In this document: piece after piece, positions 16,657-26,500 of the stretch | How positions within the stretch are numbered: the first letter of the stretch is position 1 | Layout: every line of letters begins with the position of its first letter | Source of the DNA: Anaerotignum lactatifermentans | GTDB lineage: Bacteria > Bacillota > Clostridia > Lachnospirales > Anaerotignaceae | DNA: 64,000 bases | Direction: 5' to 3' | Assembly (NCBI RefSeq): GCF_016902535.1 | Contig: NZ_JACSNY010000003.1 | Coordinates: forward strand, 62,001-126,000 | Position numbers and translations under genes: made by a program | The notes under the pieces: model-generated | Seen by the model: only the letters and a program-made list of their open reading frames with translations | What the model was told of the DNA's origin: nothing | The model's database searches: none

Positions 16657-18006
16657 TCAGCAGACCGAGGGCACATCAATCCCGTGGGCAAATACCTGAA
16701 CCAGGAATCGGCGCTGCCCACATTCCTTGCCGCACTGAGGCGCCAGATCTTCCGGCAGGACGAAGAAAATGGGCCCCACCAGCAGATCCCGGCAGGCGGA
16801 AGCGTGGTGGGCTGGTATGGTCAGGGCCTTAAAGCCCCGGGGAGAGGTCCTGCCAAACAGGTCCGCCTCTTTCAGCAGCAGACCAAGGGCTATGCGCTGG
16901 CCGGGGCAGACCTGTTTTAGGGTCAGCCGCAGTTCCAGCAGACGGCCGGAGGAGGAAAGGGCTTCCTCGCCCAGATCGAAGCACAGATACTGCTGGCAGC
17001 TGTCCATGACCAGCATTTGGGCCGGCGGGCAGTTTTCACCGCCGGCGGACAGGGCGCAGTCTACGTTCAGGCGGGGCTCGGGGAAACGCAGCTGATTTCT
17101 CTGCGCGTCTTCATAAAGCAGGGATTTATTGACAGCCAGAGAACCGGTGCGGGCGCCGGTATGGCGGATCTCAAATTCCAGAGCGGCGCCTTCCGGCTGG
17201 GTGGCGCCCAAAGAGGAGAGATACCAGCGGAGGGTGCGTTCTCCCTGAGCCTCTACAACGCCTTTGTCACAGGTGAGGACCCGGGAAATGAGAAAATCGC
17301 CGGATAGGGTTTCCGTAATAAAAATTTCCGTGGCGCCAGGTTTGGTGATATTGGCGGCCAGATCGGAAAAGAGCGCTTCCAGCGCCGCCGCATCGGGGGC
17401 AACAGATACGAAGGCGGCCGCGGGCGCGGAGGCCCACGCTTCCAGAGATGCCATATCCAGACCGGAGGAGCCGGAAAAGCCCATGGAATAGATGGTGATG
17501 CCGTCTGCTTTGATGCTGTCGGTGACGGGAATGGAGGAACCGCCTGTGGTGCTCCGGCCGTCGGTGAACATCAGGATAAGCCGCTGGGAGGCGGTACTGC
17601 CGTCCAGCTGGGACTGACCTTTTTCAAACGCCGCCTTATGGTTGGTGCCACCCTCACTGGTCAAAGCGTTGACGGCGTTTTTCAGCTGCACCACGGAGGA
17701 TGTCAGGGGCGTTTCTTCCCGGGCGGTCCGGGCGAAGCTGACGATAGAGACGCGGCTGCCGCCGCCCAGCTGGCCGTTTTCGCCATTGGTAGACGTATAT
17801 AAAATATCCACAAACTGGCCTACGGCTGTTTTCAGATGCTCTAAGGGCGCGCCGGACATACTGCCTGACGTATCCAGAAGCAGTACAATATCGGCGGGAT
17901 TGCAGAGAATATCCGGCGCGGTGGAAAGACTGATTTTGACTCTGGCAACGCCGCCGCATTCTATGGATGAGGGCGCTGCCGTTTTGCTGAAACTGAGAAT
18001 ACCCAT
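16657..18006 (-). CDS. von Willebrand factor A domain protein
   Basis: 449 residues, no signal peptide or membrane segment. A short beta region is followed by a VWA domain (about 38-225) with an intact MIDAS: DTSGS at 45-49, TNHKAA and MFTDGRSTTGG. The C-terminal half is beta-rich and unassigned. The start is fixed by AGGAGG eight bases upstream; the longer open frame lacks any ribosome site. It converges on the dideoxysugar operon with only 18 bases between stops and diverges from tspO. VWA-only cytosolic proteins often act as metal-dependent interaction platforms; partner unknown. Confidence 0.8.
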   Translation of the reverse strand: MGILSFSKTAAPSSIECGGVARVKISLSTAPDILCNPADIVLLLDTSGSMSGAPLEHLKTAVGQFVDILYTSTNGENGQLGGGSRVSIVSFARTAREETPLTSSVVQLKNAVNALTSEGGTNHKAAFEKGQSQLDGSTASQRLILMFTDGRSTTGGSSIPVTDSIKADGITIYSMGFSGSSGLDMASLEAWASAPAAAFVSVAPDAAALEALFSDLAANITKPGATEIFITETLSGDFLISRVLTCDKGVVEAQGERTLRWYLSSLGATQPEGAALEFEIRHTGARTGSLAVNKSLLYEDAQRNQLRFPEPRLNVDCALSAGGENCPPAQMLVMDSCQQYLCFDLGEEALSSSGRLLELRLTLKQVCPGQRIALGLLLKEADLFGRTSPRGFKALTIPAHHASACRDLLVGPIFFVLPEDLAPQCGKECGQRRFLVQVFAHGIDVPSVC

Positions 18007-18092
18007 CAAATTACCTCCTGTATTATAAAAAGTCTCTTTATTGGACAGATTATGCAGGAAAGCGTAATGATGGAACGAAAGGATGGAGAACG

Positions 18093-18545
18093 ATAAAGAA
18101 AAAAATCTATGCGGGTTATATTCTGGCGGCACTGGCGGCAGGCGGGCTTTCGGCGCTGCTGACAAAAGACGGCATGGCGCAGTTTGCCATGCTGGAACAG
18201 CCGCCGCTGTCACCGCCGGGATGGATTTTTCCGGTGGTCTGGAGCGTGCTGTATCTCCTTATGGGGATCTCCGCCGCGATGGTGCGGCTGAAAGGCGGCA
18301 GGGAAAAGCTGTGGATCTTCTGGGGGCAGCTGGCGGTGAATTTCCTGTGGAGCATCTTCTTTTTCGGCCGGCAGTGGTATTTCTTTTCCTTCGCGTGGCT
18401 GGTGCTGCTGTTTGTGCTGGTGGCGGGAATGATCCTCAGTTTCCGGAAGGTCAGCCCGAAAGCGGCGGCGCTGCAGCTGCCTTATCTGCTGTGGCTGGCT
18501 TTCGCGGGGTATCTGAATCTGGGCGTGGCTCTGCTGAATCCGTAA
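18093..18545 (+). CDS. tspO: TspO/MBR-family membrane protein with unclear start
   Basis: Five-helix TspO/peripheral-benzodiazepine-receptor family protein; SPPGWIFPVVWSVLYLLMGISAAMV and NFLWSIFFFGRQW are diagnostic. Residue translation reads IKKKIYAGYILAALAAGG-LSALLT from 18093, giving the expected first helix, but there is no ATG/GTG/TTG in that frame: the candidate start is ATA at 18093 behind GGATGGAGA. The nearest ATG (18083) is one frame off and would join the gene if an A7 run at 18099-18105 were one base shorter. An ATG at 18174 would delete helix 1. So the start is noncanonical, mutated, or affected by a homopolymer indel. Confidence 0.75.
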   Translation: MKKKIYAGYILAALAAGGLSALLTKDGMAQFAMLEQPPLSPPGWIFPVVWSVLYLLMGISAAMVRLKGGREKLWIFWGQLAVNFLWSIFFFGRQWYFFSFAWLVLLFVLVAGMILSFRKVSPKAAALQLPYLLWLAFAGYLNLGVALLNP

Positions 18546-18569
18546 ACGGGGCGGAATCCAGCCCCTTTT
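18546..18569 (+). terminator. probable tspO terminator
   Basis: GGGGC / GCCCC stem with an 8-base loop followed by TTTT right after the tspO stop. Short, so of moderate strength. Confidence 0.5.
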
Positions 18570-18771
18570 CCTGCGGACGGATGTTTCTCTCTGACGGAAG
18601 TTCAACGGCTTGTGGGAATTCTCCGCATTTTGTATACAACATTTTGGTAAAAAGGCATATTGCTTTTTTTGTCTAAAAATGAGAAAATATCCAAAGTTAA
18701 ATAGAGTTTTCACAGGGATTTTACGAGAAAACAGGGAAAAATGGAAACTCCGGAAAGAAAGGGAGATCAAA

Positions 18772-20148
18772 ATGGAACAGCTGAAAGCTATCATCCTGGC
18801 GGCGGGAGAAGGCACCCGCATGAAATCCAAAAAACCAAAGGTGCTTCACGAGATCATGCATAAGCCTATGGTGGAATATGTCATTGATACGGCCAAGGAC
18901 TGCGGCGCGGAGGCGGTCTGCGTAGTCATTGGGCATAAGGCGGACATGGTGGAAGCGGCCATCCAGCGGGAGGACGTAACCTTTGCCATGCAGACAGAAC
19001 GCAAAGGCACCGGCCACGCCGTAAAAATGGCGGGAGACTTTATTGAGGAGAACAAGGACATCCTGATTTTGTACGGCGATACGCCGCTGATTACAGGGCA
19101 GACGCTCAAAGGCGTTATCGCGCACCACAGAGCGGAGAAAAACGCCGTAACTGTGGTTTCCGCTCTGGTGGAGGACCCCACAGGCTATGGCCGCATTATT
19201 CGTGATGAAAACGGGAAATTTGTCAAAAGCGTAGAGCATAAGGACGCCACAGAAGCGGAGCGGGCGGTAAAGGAGATCAATACCGGTCTGTATGTTTTCG
19301 CCGGCGGCGATTTGAAAGGCGCTTTGGGCAGACTGAAAAATGACAATGCCCAGGGCGAGTATTATCTGCCCGACTGTCTGGAGATTCTTCTGGCGGACGG
19401 GAAAAATGTGGGCGCTTATCTGGCGGCGGACGAAACGGAATTTTTCGGCGTCAACTCCAGAGTGCAGCTGGCGGAAGCGGCGGCCATCATGCAGCGCCGC
19501 ATCAACCGCAGACATATGGAAAACGGCGTAACCATCGCTGACCCGGAACATACCTATATTGGGCCGGATGTGGAGATTGGCATGGATACTGTGATCCTGC
19601 CGGGCTGCTGGATCGAAGGCAAGACCGTCATCGGCGAGGACTGTGAGATCGGGCCCAATTCCCGACTGACGGATATGCGTCTGGGCGATGGCATCAAATT
19701 CCAGACCTCCACGGCGCTGGAATCCGAAATCGGCAGCGGAACTACCGTAGGGCCTTTTGCCTATATCCGTCCTAACTGCCATATTGGCGAGGGCGTCAAG
19801 GTGGGCGATTTCGTAGAGGTGAAAAATTCCAACATCGGCAACGGTACAAAGATCCCGCACCTTTGCTATGTGGGGGATACGGACGCCGGAGAAAAGATCA
19901 ATTTCGGCTGCGGCTCCATCATGGTCAACTACGACGGCGAGAAGAAACACAGAACCACCATCGGCGACCGTGTATTCGTAGGCTGCAACGTAAACCTGGT
20001 GGCACCGGTAACGGTGGAAAAGGACGCTTACATCGCCGCAGGGTCTACCATTACCCGGGATGTGCCTGAGGATGTTCTGGCGGTGGCCAGAGCAAGACAG
20101 ACCGTGATCCGGGGCTGGAAGCAAAAACGCCTGGGACAGAAGTCATAA
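18772..20148 (+). CDS. glmU: bifunctional UDP-GlcNAc pyrophosphorylase / GlcN-1-P acetyltransferase
   Basis: 458 residues, normal GlmU length. N-terminal uridylyltransferase domain starts with [21 protein letters not shown] (signature loop with Lys), YGDTPLI is the metal-binding strand, and GYGRIIRD the sugar site. From about 250 the left-handed beta-helix hexapeptide repeats carry the acetyltransferase with IPHLCYVGD and [10 protein letters not shown]. Makes UDP-GlcNAc for peptidoglycan and wall polymers. Start chosen at the ATG with GGGAG upstream; prs follows, an arrangement common in Firmicutes. Confidence 0.95.
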   Translation: MEQLKAIILAAGEGTRMKSKKPKVLHEIMHKPMVEYVIDTAKDCGAEAVCVVIGHKADMVEAAIQREDVTFAMQTERKGTGHAVKMAGDFIEENKDILILYGDTPLITGQTLKGVIAHHRAEKNAVTVVSALVEDPTGYGRIIRDENGKFVKSVEHKDATEAERAVKEINTGLYVFAGGDLKGALGRLKNDNAQGEYYLPDCLEILLADGKNVGAYLAADETEFFGVNSRVQLAEAAAIMQRRINRRHMENGVTIADPEHTYIGPDVEIGMDTVILPGCWIEGKTVIGEDCEIGPNSRLTDMRLGDGIKFQTSTALESEIGSGTTVGPFAYIRPNCHIGEGVKVGDFVEVKNSNIGNGTKIPHLCYVGDTDAGEKINFGCGSIMVNYDGEKKHRTTIGDRVFVGCNVNLVAPVTVEKDAYIAAGSTITRDVPEDVLAVARARQTVIRGWKQKRLGQKS

Positions 20149-20164
20149 AAATGTCGAAAGGCGG

Positions 20165-20193
20165 TTGAAATCGTCGAAAGAAGAGTGTAACAT
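20165..20193 (+). promoter_or_regulatory. possible prs promoter
   Basis: TTGAAA, 17 bases, TAACAT in the glmU-prs gap, with about 70 bases to the prs start. prs may also be read through from glmU, as no terminator separates them. Confidence 0.4.
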
Positions 20194-20266
20194 AGAATTA
20201 GCGAGGTTTCGCTGCAAAAGAGGATACCAAAAGAGAGCATCAGAAGACAGTAGGGGGAAAAAACAC

Positions 20267-21226
20267 ATGATTTATTCAACCGGCAGCAACATCAAAGTAT
20301 TTGCCTGCAATTCCAACCCTGCGTTGGCACAGTCCATCGCCCGCAAGCTGGGCCTGACACTGGGCAACGCGGAAGTGGAGAAATTCAGCGACGGAGAAAT
20401 TTCCGTAAAGATCAACGAAACCATTCGCGGTGCGGATGTATTTATCATCCAGTCCACCTCGAATCCTGTAAACGATAACCTGATGGAGCTGCTGATTATG
20501 ATCGACGCCATGAAACGCGCGTCTGCCGGCAGAATCACTGCGGTAATGCCTTATTATGGCTACGCAAGACAGGACAGAAAAGCAAGAGCCAGAGATCCCA
20601 TCAGCGCCAAGCTGGTAGCCAATATCCTGACCAGCGCCGGAGCAAACCGTGTGCTGACCATGGACCTGCACTGTGCGCAGATCCAGGGCTTCTTTGATAT
20701 TCCTGTGGACAACCTGATCGGCAGTCCTTTGCTGACAGGATTTTACGAAAGAAAGTATGGAGAGGAACTGAAAGATTTTGTAGCAGTATCCCCCGACCTG
20801 GGCAGTGTAACCAGAACAAGAACCTTTGCGGAACGTCTGAATATTCCTCTGGCCATCATTGACAAACGCCGTCCCAAGGCCAATGTCAGCGAGATCATGA
20901 ACATCATTGGCGACGTAAAGGGCAAAAAGGTAATCCTGGTGGACGATATGATTGATACCGCCGGCACCATTACCAATGCGGCCAACGCACTGAAGGAAAG
21001 AGGCGCTGTGGAAGTAGATGCCTGCTGTACCCATGCGGTGCTGAGCGGTCCCGCCATCAAACGGATCGAAGAATCCGCCATTACAGAGCTGCTGGTACTG
21101 GATACCATCGCTTTGCCTGAGGAAAAGAAGCTGGATAAGATCACAACGGTTTCCGTTGATGACATTTTTGCCAATGCCATCAAGTGCATCCATGAAGGCG
21201 TTTCCATTTCTCAGCTGTTCGACTGA
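20267..21226 (+). CDS. prs: ribose-phosphate pyrophosphokinase
   Basis: Class I PRPP synthetase of 319 residues. [12 protein letters not shown], the flexible-loop region [20 protein letters not shown], the [12 protein letters not shown] metal site and the PRPP-binding [13 protein letters not shown] are all intact. Provides PRPP for nucleotide, His and Trp synthesis. ATG preceded by TAGGGGG; a strong terminator follows. Confidence 0.95.
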   Translation: MIYSTGSNIKVFACNSNPALAQSIARKLGLTLGNAEVEKFSDGEISVKINETIRGADVFIIQSTSNPVNDNLMELLIMIDAMKRASAGRITAVMPYYGYARQDRKARARDPISAKLVANILTSAGANRVLTMDLHCAQIQGFFDIPVDNLIGSPLLTGFYERKYGEELKDFVAVSPDLGSVTRTRTFAERLNIPLAIIDKRRPKANVSEIMNIIGDVKGKKVILVDDMIDTAGTITNAANALKERGAVEVDACCTHAVLSGPAIKRIEESAITELLVLDTIALPEEKKLDKITTVSVDDIFANAIKCIHEGVSISQLFD

Positions 21227-21259
21227 TTTTAAAAAGACACTTTTTTGTCAAAATCCACA

Positions 21260-21298
21260 AAGCCGTTTTCCCCAATATGGGGAGAACGGCTTTTTTGT
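21260..21298 (+). terminator. prs terminator
   Basis: AAGCCGTT-TTCCCC / GGGGAGAACGGCTT stem with a short AATAT loop and six-T tail. Confidence 0.85.
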
Positions 21299-21551
21299 TC
21301 TGTACCCCGGAAGGGATAGGAAAGGAAAGGATTGTCTTTTTTAGTTAAAAATAAAACTAATTCCATAAAATATAAGATGTAAATAGCGTATTTCAAGCAT
21401 TTATTTTGAAAAAAGTACTGCTTTTTTTGGGAAAAATGCGGTAGGAAATTATGTCCAAAAACCTTTTGCCGCTGGCTGGAGAAACCATGAGTTTTTTTGT
21501 GGACAGAGAAAAAAACACATGGGCAAAACTCACAATTTTCCAGAAAGCAGG
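21299..21551 (+). other. AT-rich intergenic stretch upstream of the dehydrogenase
   Basis: Gene-free, strongly AT-rich with several A- and T-tracts. It may act as an UP-element-like or bent region for the promoter that follows, but I see no specific protein gene, RNA or repeat. Confidence 0.35.
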
Positions 21552-21580
21552 TTGACAAAATAAGCAAAATAGATTATATT
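21552..21580 (+). promoter_or_regulatory. strong promoter of the D-2-hydroxyacid dehydrogenase gene
   Basis: TTGACA, exactly 17 bases, TATATT; a perfect -35 box in AT-rich surroundings, with a 5' leader of about 110 bases before an AGGAGGA ribosome site. Confidence 0.8.
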
Positions 21581-21596
21581 GTTAAAAGTAAGACAA
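21579..21596 (+). promoter_or_regulatory. possible Rex operator
   Basis: TTGTTAA-AAGT-AAGACAA overlaps the end of the -10 box. The left half equals the Rex consensus (TTGTTAAnnnnTTAACAA) and the right half keeps ACAA. Rex commonly represses fermentation dehydrogenases when NADH/NAD+ is low. Only sequence resemblance supports this. Confidence 0.4.
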
Positions 21597-21695
21597 ATGG
21601 ATGTGTGAAATATTATGCCCCAAGGGGCGGAATATCATCTGTTTCCTATTTATTTTCCACTATTACATTACATATTTATTAGGAGGAATACCGAA

Positions 21696-22676
21696 ATGAA
21701 AATTGCATTCTTTGACACAAAATCCTACTGGAAAGATTCTTTTGGCCCTCTGGCAAAGGAATTTGGCTATGAGATCACATTTTTTGACGAAAGACTGACA
21801 CCCGCTACTGCTCATCTGGCTGCTGGCCATGACGCTACCTGCTCCTTCGTAAACGACGAAGTACCCGCAGAAGTTGTTCATCAGCTGAAAGATCTGGGCA
21901 TCAAAGTTCTGCTGCTGCGCTGCGCAGGCTTCGACAGTGTGGATCTGGCTGCTGCAAAAGAATGCGGTCTGCCCGTACTGAGAGTACCTGGCTACTCCCC
22001 CGAATCCGTATCCGAACATGGTCTGGCTCTGCTGATGGCTGTTAACAGAAAAACACATCTGGCATATGAAAGAACAACAAAATTCAACTTTGACATCGCT
22101 GGTCTGGACGGTATCGCTCTGGTTGGCAAAACAGCCGGCATCATCGGTACAGGCAAAATCGGTCAGTGCATGATCAGAAACCTGAAAGGTCTGGGCATGG
22201 ACATCATCGCTTACGATGCATTCCCCAACCCTAACCTGGGTCTGGAATATGTAGATCTGGATGAACTGTACGCTCGTTCCGACGTAATCTCCATCCACTG
22301 CCCTCTGATGCCCGCTACAAGACATATGATCGACAAAGACGCAATCGCTAAGATGAAAGACGGCGTAATCTTCATTAACGTTGCTCGTGGCGGTCTGGTT
22401 GACTCCGAAGCTCTGGCTGACGCAGTAGAAGCTGGCAAATTCCGTGGCGTAGGTATGGACGTTTGCGAAAAAGAACATGAATACTTCTTCGAAGACAGAA
22501 GCGATCTGGAAGAAAAAGATCCTACTCTGATGAGACTGATGAACAACGAAAAAGTTGTTATTTCCGGTCACCAGGCATTCCTGACAAAAGAAGCTCTGGA
22601 ACAGATGGCTCTGGTTACTCTGAACAACGCAAAAGCATTCCTGGCTGGCGAAGAACTGGTTAACGAAGTAAAATAA
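21696..22676 (+). CDS. ldhA: D-2-hydroxyacid dehydrogenase, probably D-lactate dehydrogenase
   Basis: 326 residues of the D-isomer-specific 2-hydroxyacid dehydrogenase family. GIIGTGKIGQ (about 149-158) binds NAD; substrate/catalytic elements are LLRCAGFDSVD (Arg), NVARGGLVD (Arg), and the Glu/His pair in DVCEKEHE and SGHQAFLT. It should reduce pyruvate, or a branched 2-oxoacid as in Stickland fermenters, to the R-hydroxyacid with NADH. Codon choice is extremely uniform (CTG, GAA, AAA, GTA/GTT), far more than neighbours, implying very high expression, as do promoter and ribosome site. Monocistronic, own terminator. The substrate (lactate or 2-hydroxyisocaproate) is unresolved. Confidence 0.85.
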   Translation: MKIAFFDTKSYWKDSFGPLAKEFGYEITFFDERLTPATAHLAAGHDATCSFVNDEVPAEVVHQLKDLGIKVLLLRCAGFDSVDLAAAKECGLPVLRVPGYSPESVSEHGLALLMAVNRKTHLAYERTTKFNFDIAGLDGIALVGKTAGIIGTGKIGQCMIRNLKGLGMDIIAYDAFPNPNLGLEYVDLDELYARSDVISIHCPLMPATRHMIDKDAIAKMKDGVIFINVARGGLVDSEALADAVEAGKFRGVGMDVCEKEHEYFFEDRSDLEEKDPTLMRLMNNEKVVISGHQAFLTKEALEQMALVTLNNAKAFLAGEELVNEVK

Positions 22677-22692
22677 TTTTTAGAACACATGG

Positions 22693-22720
22693 AGCGGACG
22701 CGAAAGCGTCCGCTTTTTTT
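22693..22720 (+). terminator. ldhA terminator
   Basis: Perfect stem AGCGGACGC-GAAA-GCGTCCGCT, a GNRA tetraloop hairpin, with a T7 tail. Confidence 0.9.
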
Positions 22721-22767
22721 GTTCGCGAAAAAAAGCCGCCAAAACCAAAGGCTGACAGAGATTTCTA

Positions 22768-22796
22768 TTGTTTTTCCCGGCAGTTATGTGTATACT
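22768..22796 (+). promoter_or_regulatory. promoter of the pth-mfd unit
   Basis: TTGTTT, 17 bases, TATACT; about 90 bases of leader before pth. Confidence 0.6.
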
Positions 22797-22828
22797 TTTG
22801 GATAGGAAAACAGAAGAAGGAAAATGGA

Positions 22829-22855
22829 AAGCCCTAATGCGTTGAATTAGGGCTT
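22829..22855 (+). other. hairpin in the pth leader
   Basis: Perfect 10-bp inverted repeat AAGCCCTAAT / ATTAGGGCTT with a 7-base loop, inside the predicted leader and without a T-tail, so not a classical terminator. It may stabilise the mRNA or take part in regulation. Confidence 0.45.
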
Positions 22856-22887
22856 ACTGTTGTGTTTGGATACAGGAGGATACAGGC

Positions 22888-23568
22888 ATGGGCTTATTTG
22901 ATAAATTCAAAAATCAGGATCAGCGGCAGGAGTTTTTCGTGGTGGCGGGACTGGGAAATCCCGGCCGGGAATACGCGGAAACGAAGCATAATGTGGGCTT
23001 TATGGTCATAGACCGGCTGGCGGAGAAGTACAATATCAATGTGACGAAATTCAAAAACAAGGCCCTTATCGGTGACGGTACCATTGGCGGCAGAAGGGTG
23101 CTCCTGGTAAAACCCCAGACCTTTATGAATCTCAGCGGGGAAAGCATCCGGGAGATTGTGAATTTCTACAAGATCCCCCAGGACCGTTTTGTGGTGATCT
23201 TTGACGATACCTCTTTGCCGGAGGGGCAGATCCGTCTGCGGGAAAAGGGCAGTCACGGCGGACATAACGGCATCCGCAACATTATCCAGCAGATGGGCAC
23301 AGATGTATTCTGGCGGATCAAGGTCGGCATCGGCGAAAAGCCCAACGGTTGGGATCTGGCGGATTATGTCCTGGCGAAATTTGATAAAGACGCTCTGCCA
23401 TTGATGGAGACAGGCATGGATAAGGCGGTGCAGGCAGTGGAACTGATTCTTTCCAGAGGGATGCAGGACGCCATGAACCGCATGAACCAGCGCCCCAAAA
23501 AGGCCAAAGCGAAACAGCCTGCGGAGGACGCGGAAAAGAAAACGGAGAAAAACGAGGTGGAAGCATGA
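22888..23568 (+). CDS. pth: peptidyl-tRNA hydrolase
   Basis: 226 residues; releases tRNA from stalled peptidyl-tRNA. Core motifs: GLGNPGREYAETKHNVGF with catalytic His34, KPQTFMNLSG, and FDDTSLP with the Asp that activates the His; GSHGGHNG and RIKVGIG follow. It has a 15-residue N-terminal addition (MGLFDKFKNQ...) and a Lys/Ala/Glu-rich tail of about 30 residues not found in the shortest family members. Stop overlaps the mfd start (ATGA), so pth and mfd are co-translated, the usual Firmicute order. Confidence 0.94.
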   Translation: MGLFDKFKNQDQRQEFFVVAGLGNPGREYAETKHNVGFMVIDRLAEKYNINVTKFKNKALIGDGTIGGRRVLLVKPQTFMNLSGESIREIVNFYKIPQDRFVVIFDDTSLPEGQIRLREKGSHGGHNGIRNIIQQMGTDVFWRIKVGIGEKPNGWDLADYVLAKFDKDALPLMETGMDKAVQAVELILSRGMQDAMNRMNQRPKKAKAKQPAEDAEKKTEKNEVEA

Positions 23569-26500
23569 AGGCTTTGACAGAGCCCCTTTTGGAGCTGGAA
23601 AGCTATCGGCATTTACTGGAAAATATTGATAAGAAGCATACCCCTGTCTTTGTGTCAGGGGTCATTGACGTGCAGAAAAGTCACCTGATCTACGGCCTGC
23701 GGGCTCATACGAAACGGCCGGTGGTGGTGCTGACCCACAGCGAGGTACGGGCAAAGGAGATCTGGGAGGACCTGCGGTTTTTTACAAAAGAAGGCGCTTT
23801 TTACCCCGCCCGGGATATTTTGTTTTACAGCGCCGATGTCCATAGCATGGAAATGAACCGCCAGCGGTTTTTGACGCTGGAGCGGCTCATGGATGGGAAC
23901 TGCCCTTTGCTGGTGGCATCCATGGAAGCGTTCATGGACCGTTTTGTGCCGAAGGAGGTATTTGCTTCCTTTGTGCTGACCCTGAAAACGGGAGATCAGG
24001 TGGATCTGGAGGAATTGATGAAAAAGCTGGTCTTTATGGGCTATGAGCGGACGGAACTGGTGGAAAGCCCGGGGCAGTTTGCCCTGCGGGGCGGGATTCT
24101 GGACCTGTACTCCCTGACGGCGGAGGAGGCTGTCCGTATCGAGTTCTGGGATGACGAGATCGACAGTATCCGTTCCATGGACGCCCAGAGCCAGCGCTCT
24201 GTGGAAAAACTGGAGGAGACCCGTATTTTTCCCATGCGGGAACTGGTGTATGACGAAGAACGGGGACAGCAGGCAGCGGCCAAAATGGAAAAGGAATACG
24301 AGAAGTTCCTGAAAAAACTGGAAAAAAACGGAGACGAGGAAGCGGCGGAACGCCTGCGGGAGGTTATGGGAGAGCAGATCGAGGCCTTGAAGGCGGGTGG
24401 ACGTTTTGACGGCGCGGGCAGTGTGCTGCCCTTCTTCTATGAGGATTCTGTGAGCCTGTTTTCCTATCTGCCGGAGGACGCGATCCTCTGTTTTGACGAG
24501 CCCCAGCGGCTGGCGGAGCATATGAAAACGATAGAGGAGGAATACCAGGAAAGCATGAAGGGCAGAATCGCCCAGGGGTTCCTGCTGCCCTCCCAAAGTG
24601 AAATGCTCTGGGATTATACGGCGCTGCTGCGGCAGGCGGAGGACTTCGCGCAGGTTCTGCTGGCGGGGCTGTCCCAAAGGACACCGGGCTTTACGCCCAT
24701 AGAACAGGTGAATTTTGTGGTGCGTTCCACACCCTCTTTCCAGAAACGGGCGGATCTGTTCTGTGAGGAATTGATGGAACTGCGGCGGGAGAAATTCCGG
24801 ACGCTGGTTCTGGCAGGGTCACCCACCAGAGCCCAGCGGATCGCGGCGGAGCTGACGGAGCGGGAAGTACCGGCCGTTTATGTGGAAAATCTGGAGCAGG
24901 AGATCCCCAAGGGAGCGGTCTGGGTAACCAAGGGCAGTCTTTCTAAGGGATTCCGCTATGAATATATCCAGCTGGCGATATTTTCCGACAGCGAGGTTTT
25001 TGGCAAACAGACGGAGAAACGCCGGAAAAAGCGAAGACAGTCCGGGGAGGCCATCCGCAGTTTTTCGGATCTGCATATCGGGGACTATGTGGTTCATGAC
25101 AACCACGGCATCGGCGTATTCCGGGGGCTGGAAAAGATCTCCGTGGAAGGCGTACAGAAGGATTATATGAAAATTTCCTATCGGGATGGGGGCAATCTGT
25201 TTGTGCCCGTCAGCCAGATGGATATGATACAGAAATATATCGGTTCCGGCGGCGGGACACCCAAGCTGAATAAGCTGGGCGGGCAGGACTGGCTGAAAGC
25301 CAAGGCTAAGGCCAGAACAGCCGTAAAAATACTGGCGGAGGATCTGGTGGCTCTTTACGCCAAGCGGGCGGCGGCACAGGGTCATGTTTATGGGGCCGAT
25401 ACCCTGTGGCAGCGGGAGTTTGAGGAGGCTTTTCCTTATGACGAGACCGACGACCAGCTCAACGCCATTGAAGATGTGAAAAAAGATATGGAAAGCGGCA
25501 AGGTCATGGACCGGCTCATCTGCGGCGACGTAGGCTACGGCAAGACAGAGGTGGCCATTCGCGCAGCCTTTAAGGCGGTGCAGGAGGGCAAGCAGGTGGC
25601 TTATCTGGTGCCGACCACCATTCTGGCCCAGCAACATTACAATACTTTTGTCCAGCGGATGGCGGGGTATCCTGTGAAGATCGAACTGCTGTCCCGTTTC
25701 CGGACGCCCAAGCAGCAGAAAGAAAGTCTGGCGGCGCTGGAAAAGGGATTTTCCGATATTGTCATCGGTACCCACCGGATTTTATCCAAGGATGTGAAAT
25801 TCAAGGATCTGGGGCTGGTCATTGTGGATGAGGAGCAGCGTTTCGGTGTGGCCCATAAGGAAAAGCTGAAACGTCTGCGGGAGAACGTGGATGTGCTGAC
25901 ACTGTCGGCAACGCCGATCCCCCGTACGCTCCACATGAGTCTGGCGGGCATCCGGGATATGAGTATTCTGGAGGAACCGCCCCAGGAACGGCGGCCGGTA
26001 CAGACCTATGTTATGGAAAACAACCCGGAATTTATCCGGGAGGCCATCCACAGAGAACTGGCCAGAGGCGGGCAGGTCTATTATTTGTATAATCGGGTGG
26101 AGCATATCAGCGAGGAAGCACTGCGAGTGCAGAGGCTGGCGCCGGAGGCCAATGTGGCCTATGCCCACGGGCAGATGTCAGAGCGGGAGCTGGAGCGGAT
26201 CATGGGAGATTTTCTGGAAGGGGAAATCGACGTTTTGGTCTGCACCACCATCATTGAGACAGGGCTGGATATTTCCAATGTGAATACCATCATCATACAG
26301 GACGCCGACCGCATGGGGCTTTCCCAGCTGTACCAGCTGCGGGGGCGTGTGGGCCGCAGCAACCGCAGTTCTTATGCTTATCTGATGTATAAGCGGGACA
26401 AGATGCTGAAGGAAACGGCGGAAAAACGCCTCCAGACCATCCGGGAATTTACGGAGTTCGGGGCCGGGTTTAAGGTGGCCATGCGGGATCTGGAGATCCG

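Noticed and set aside
18022-18027. TATAAT box as promoter for the VWA gene
   Set aside because: It lies only three bases from the AGGAGG ribosome site, so the transcript start would fall inside that site.
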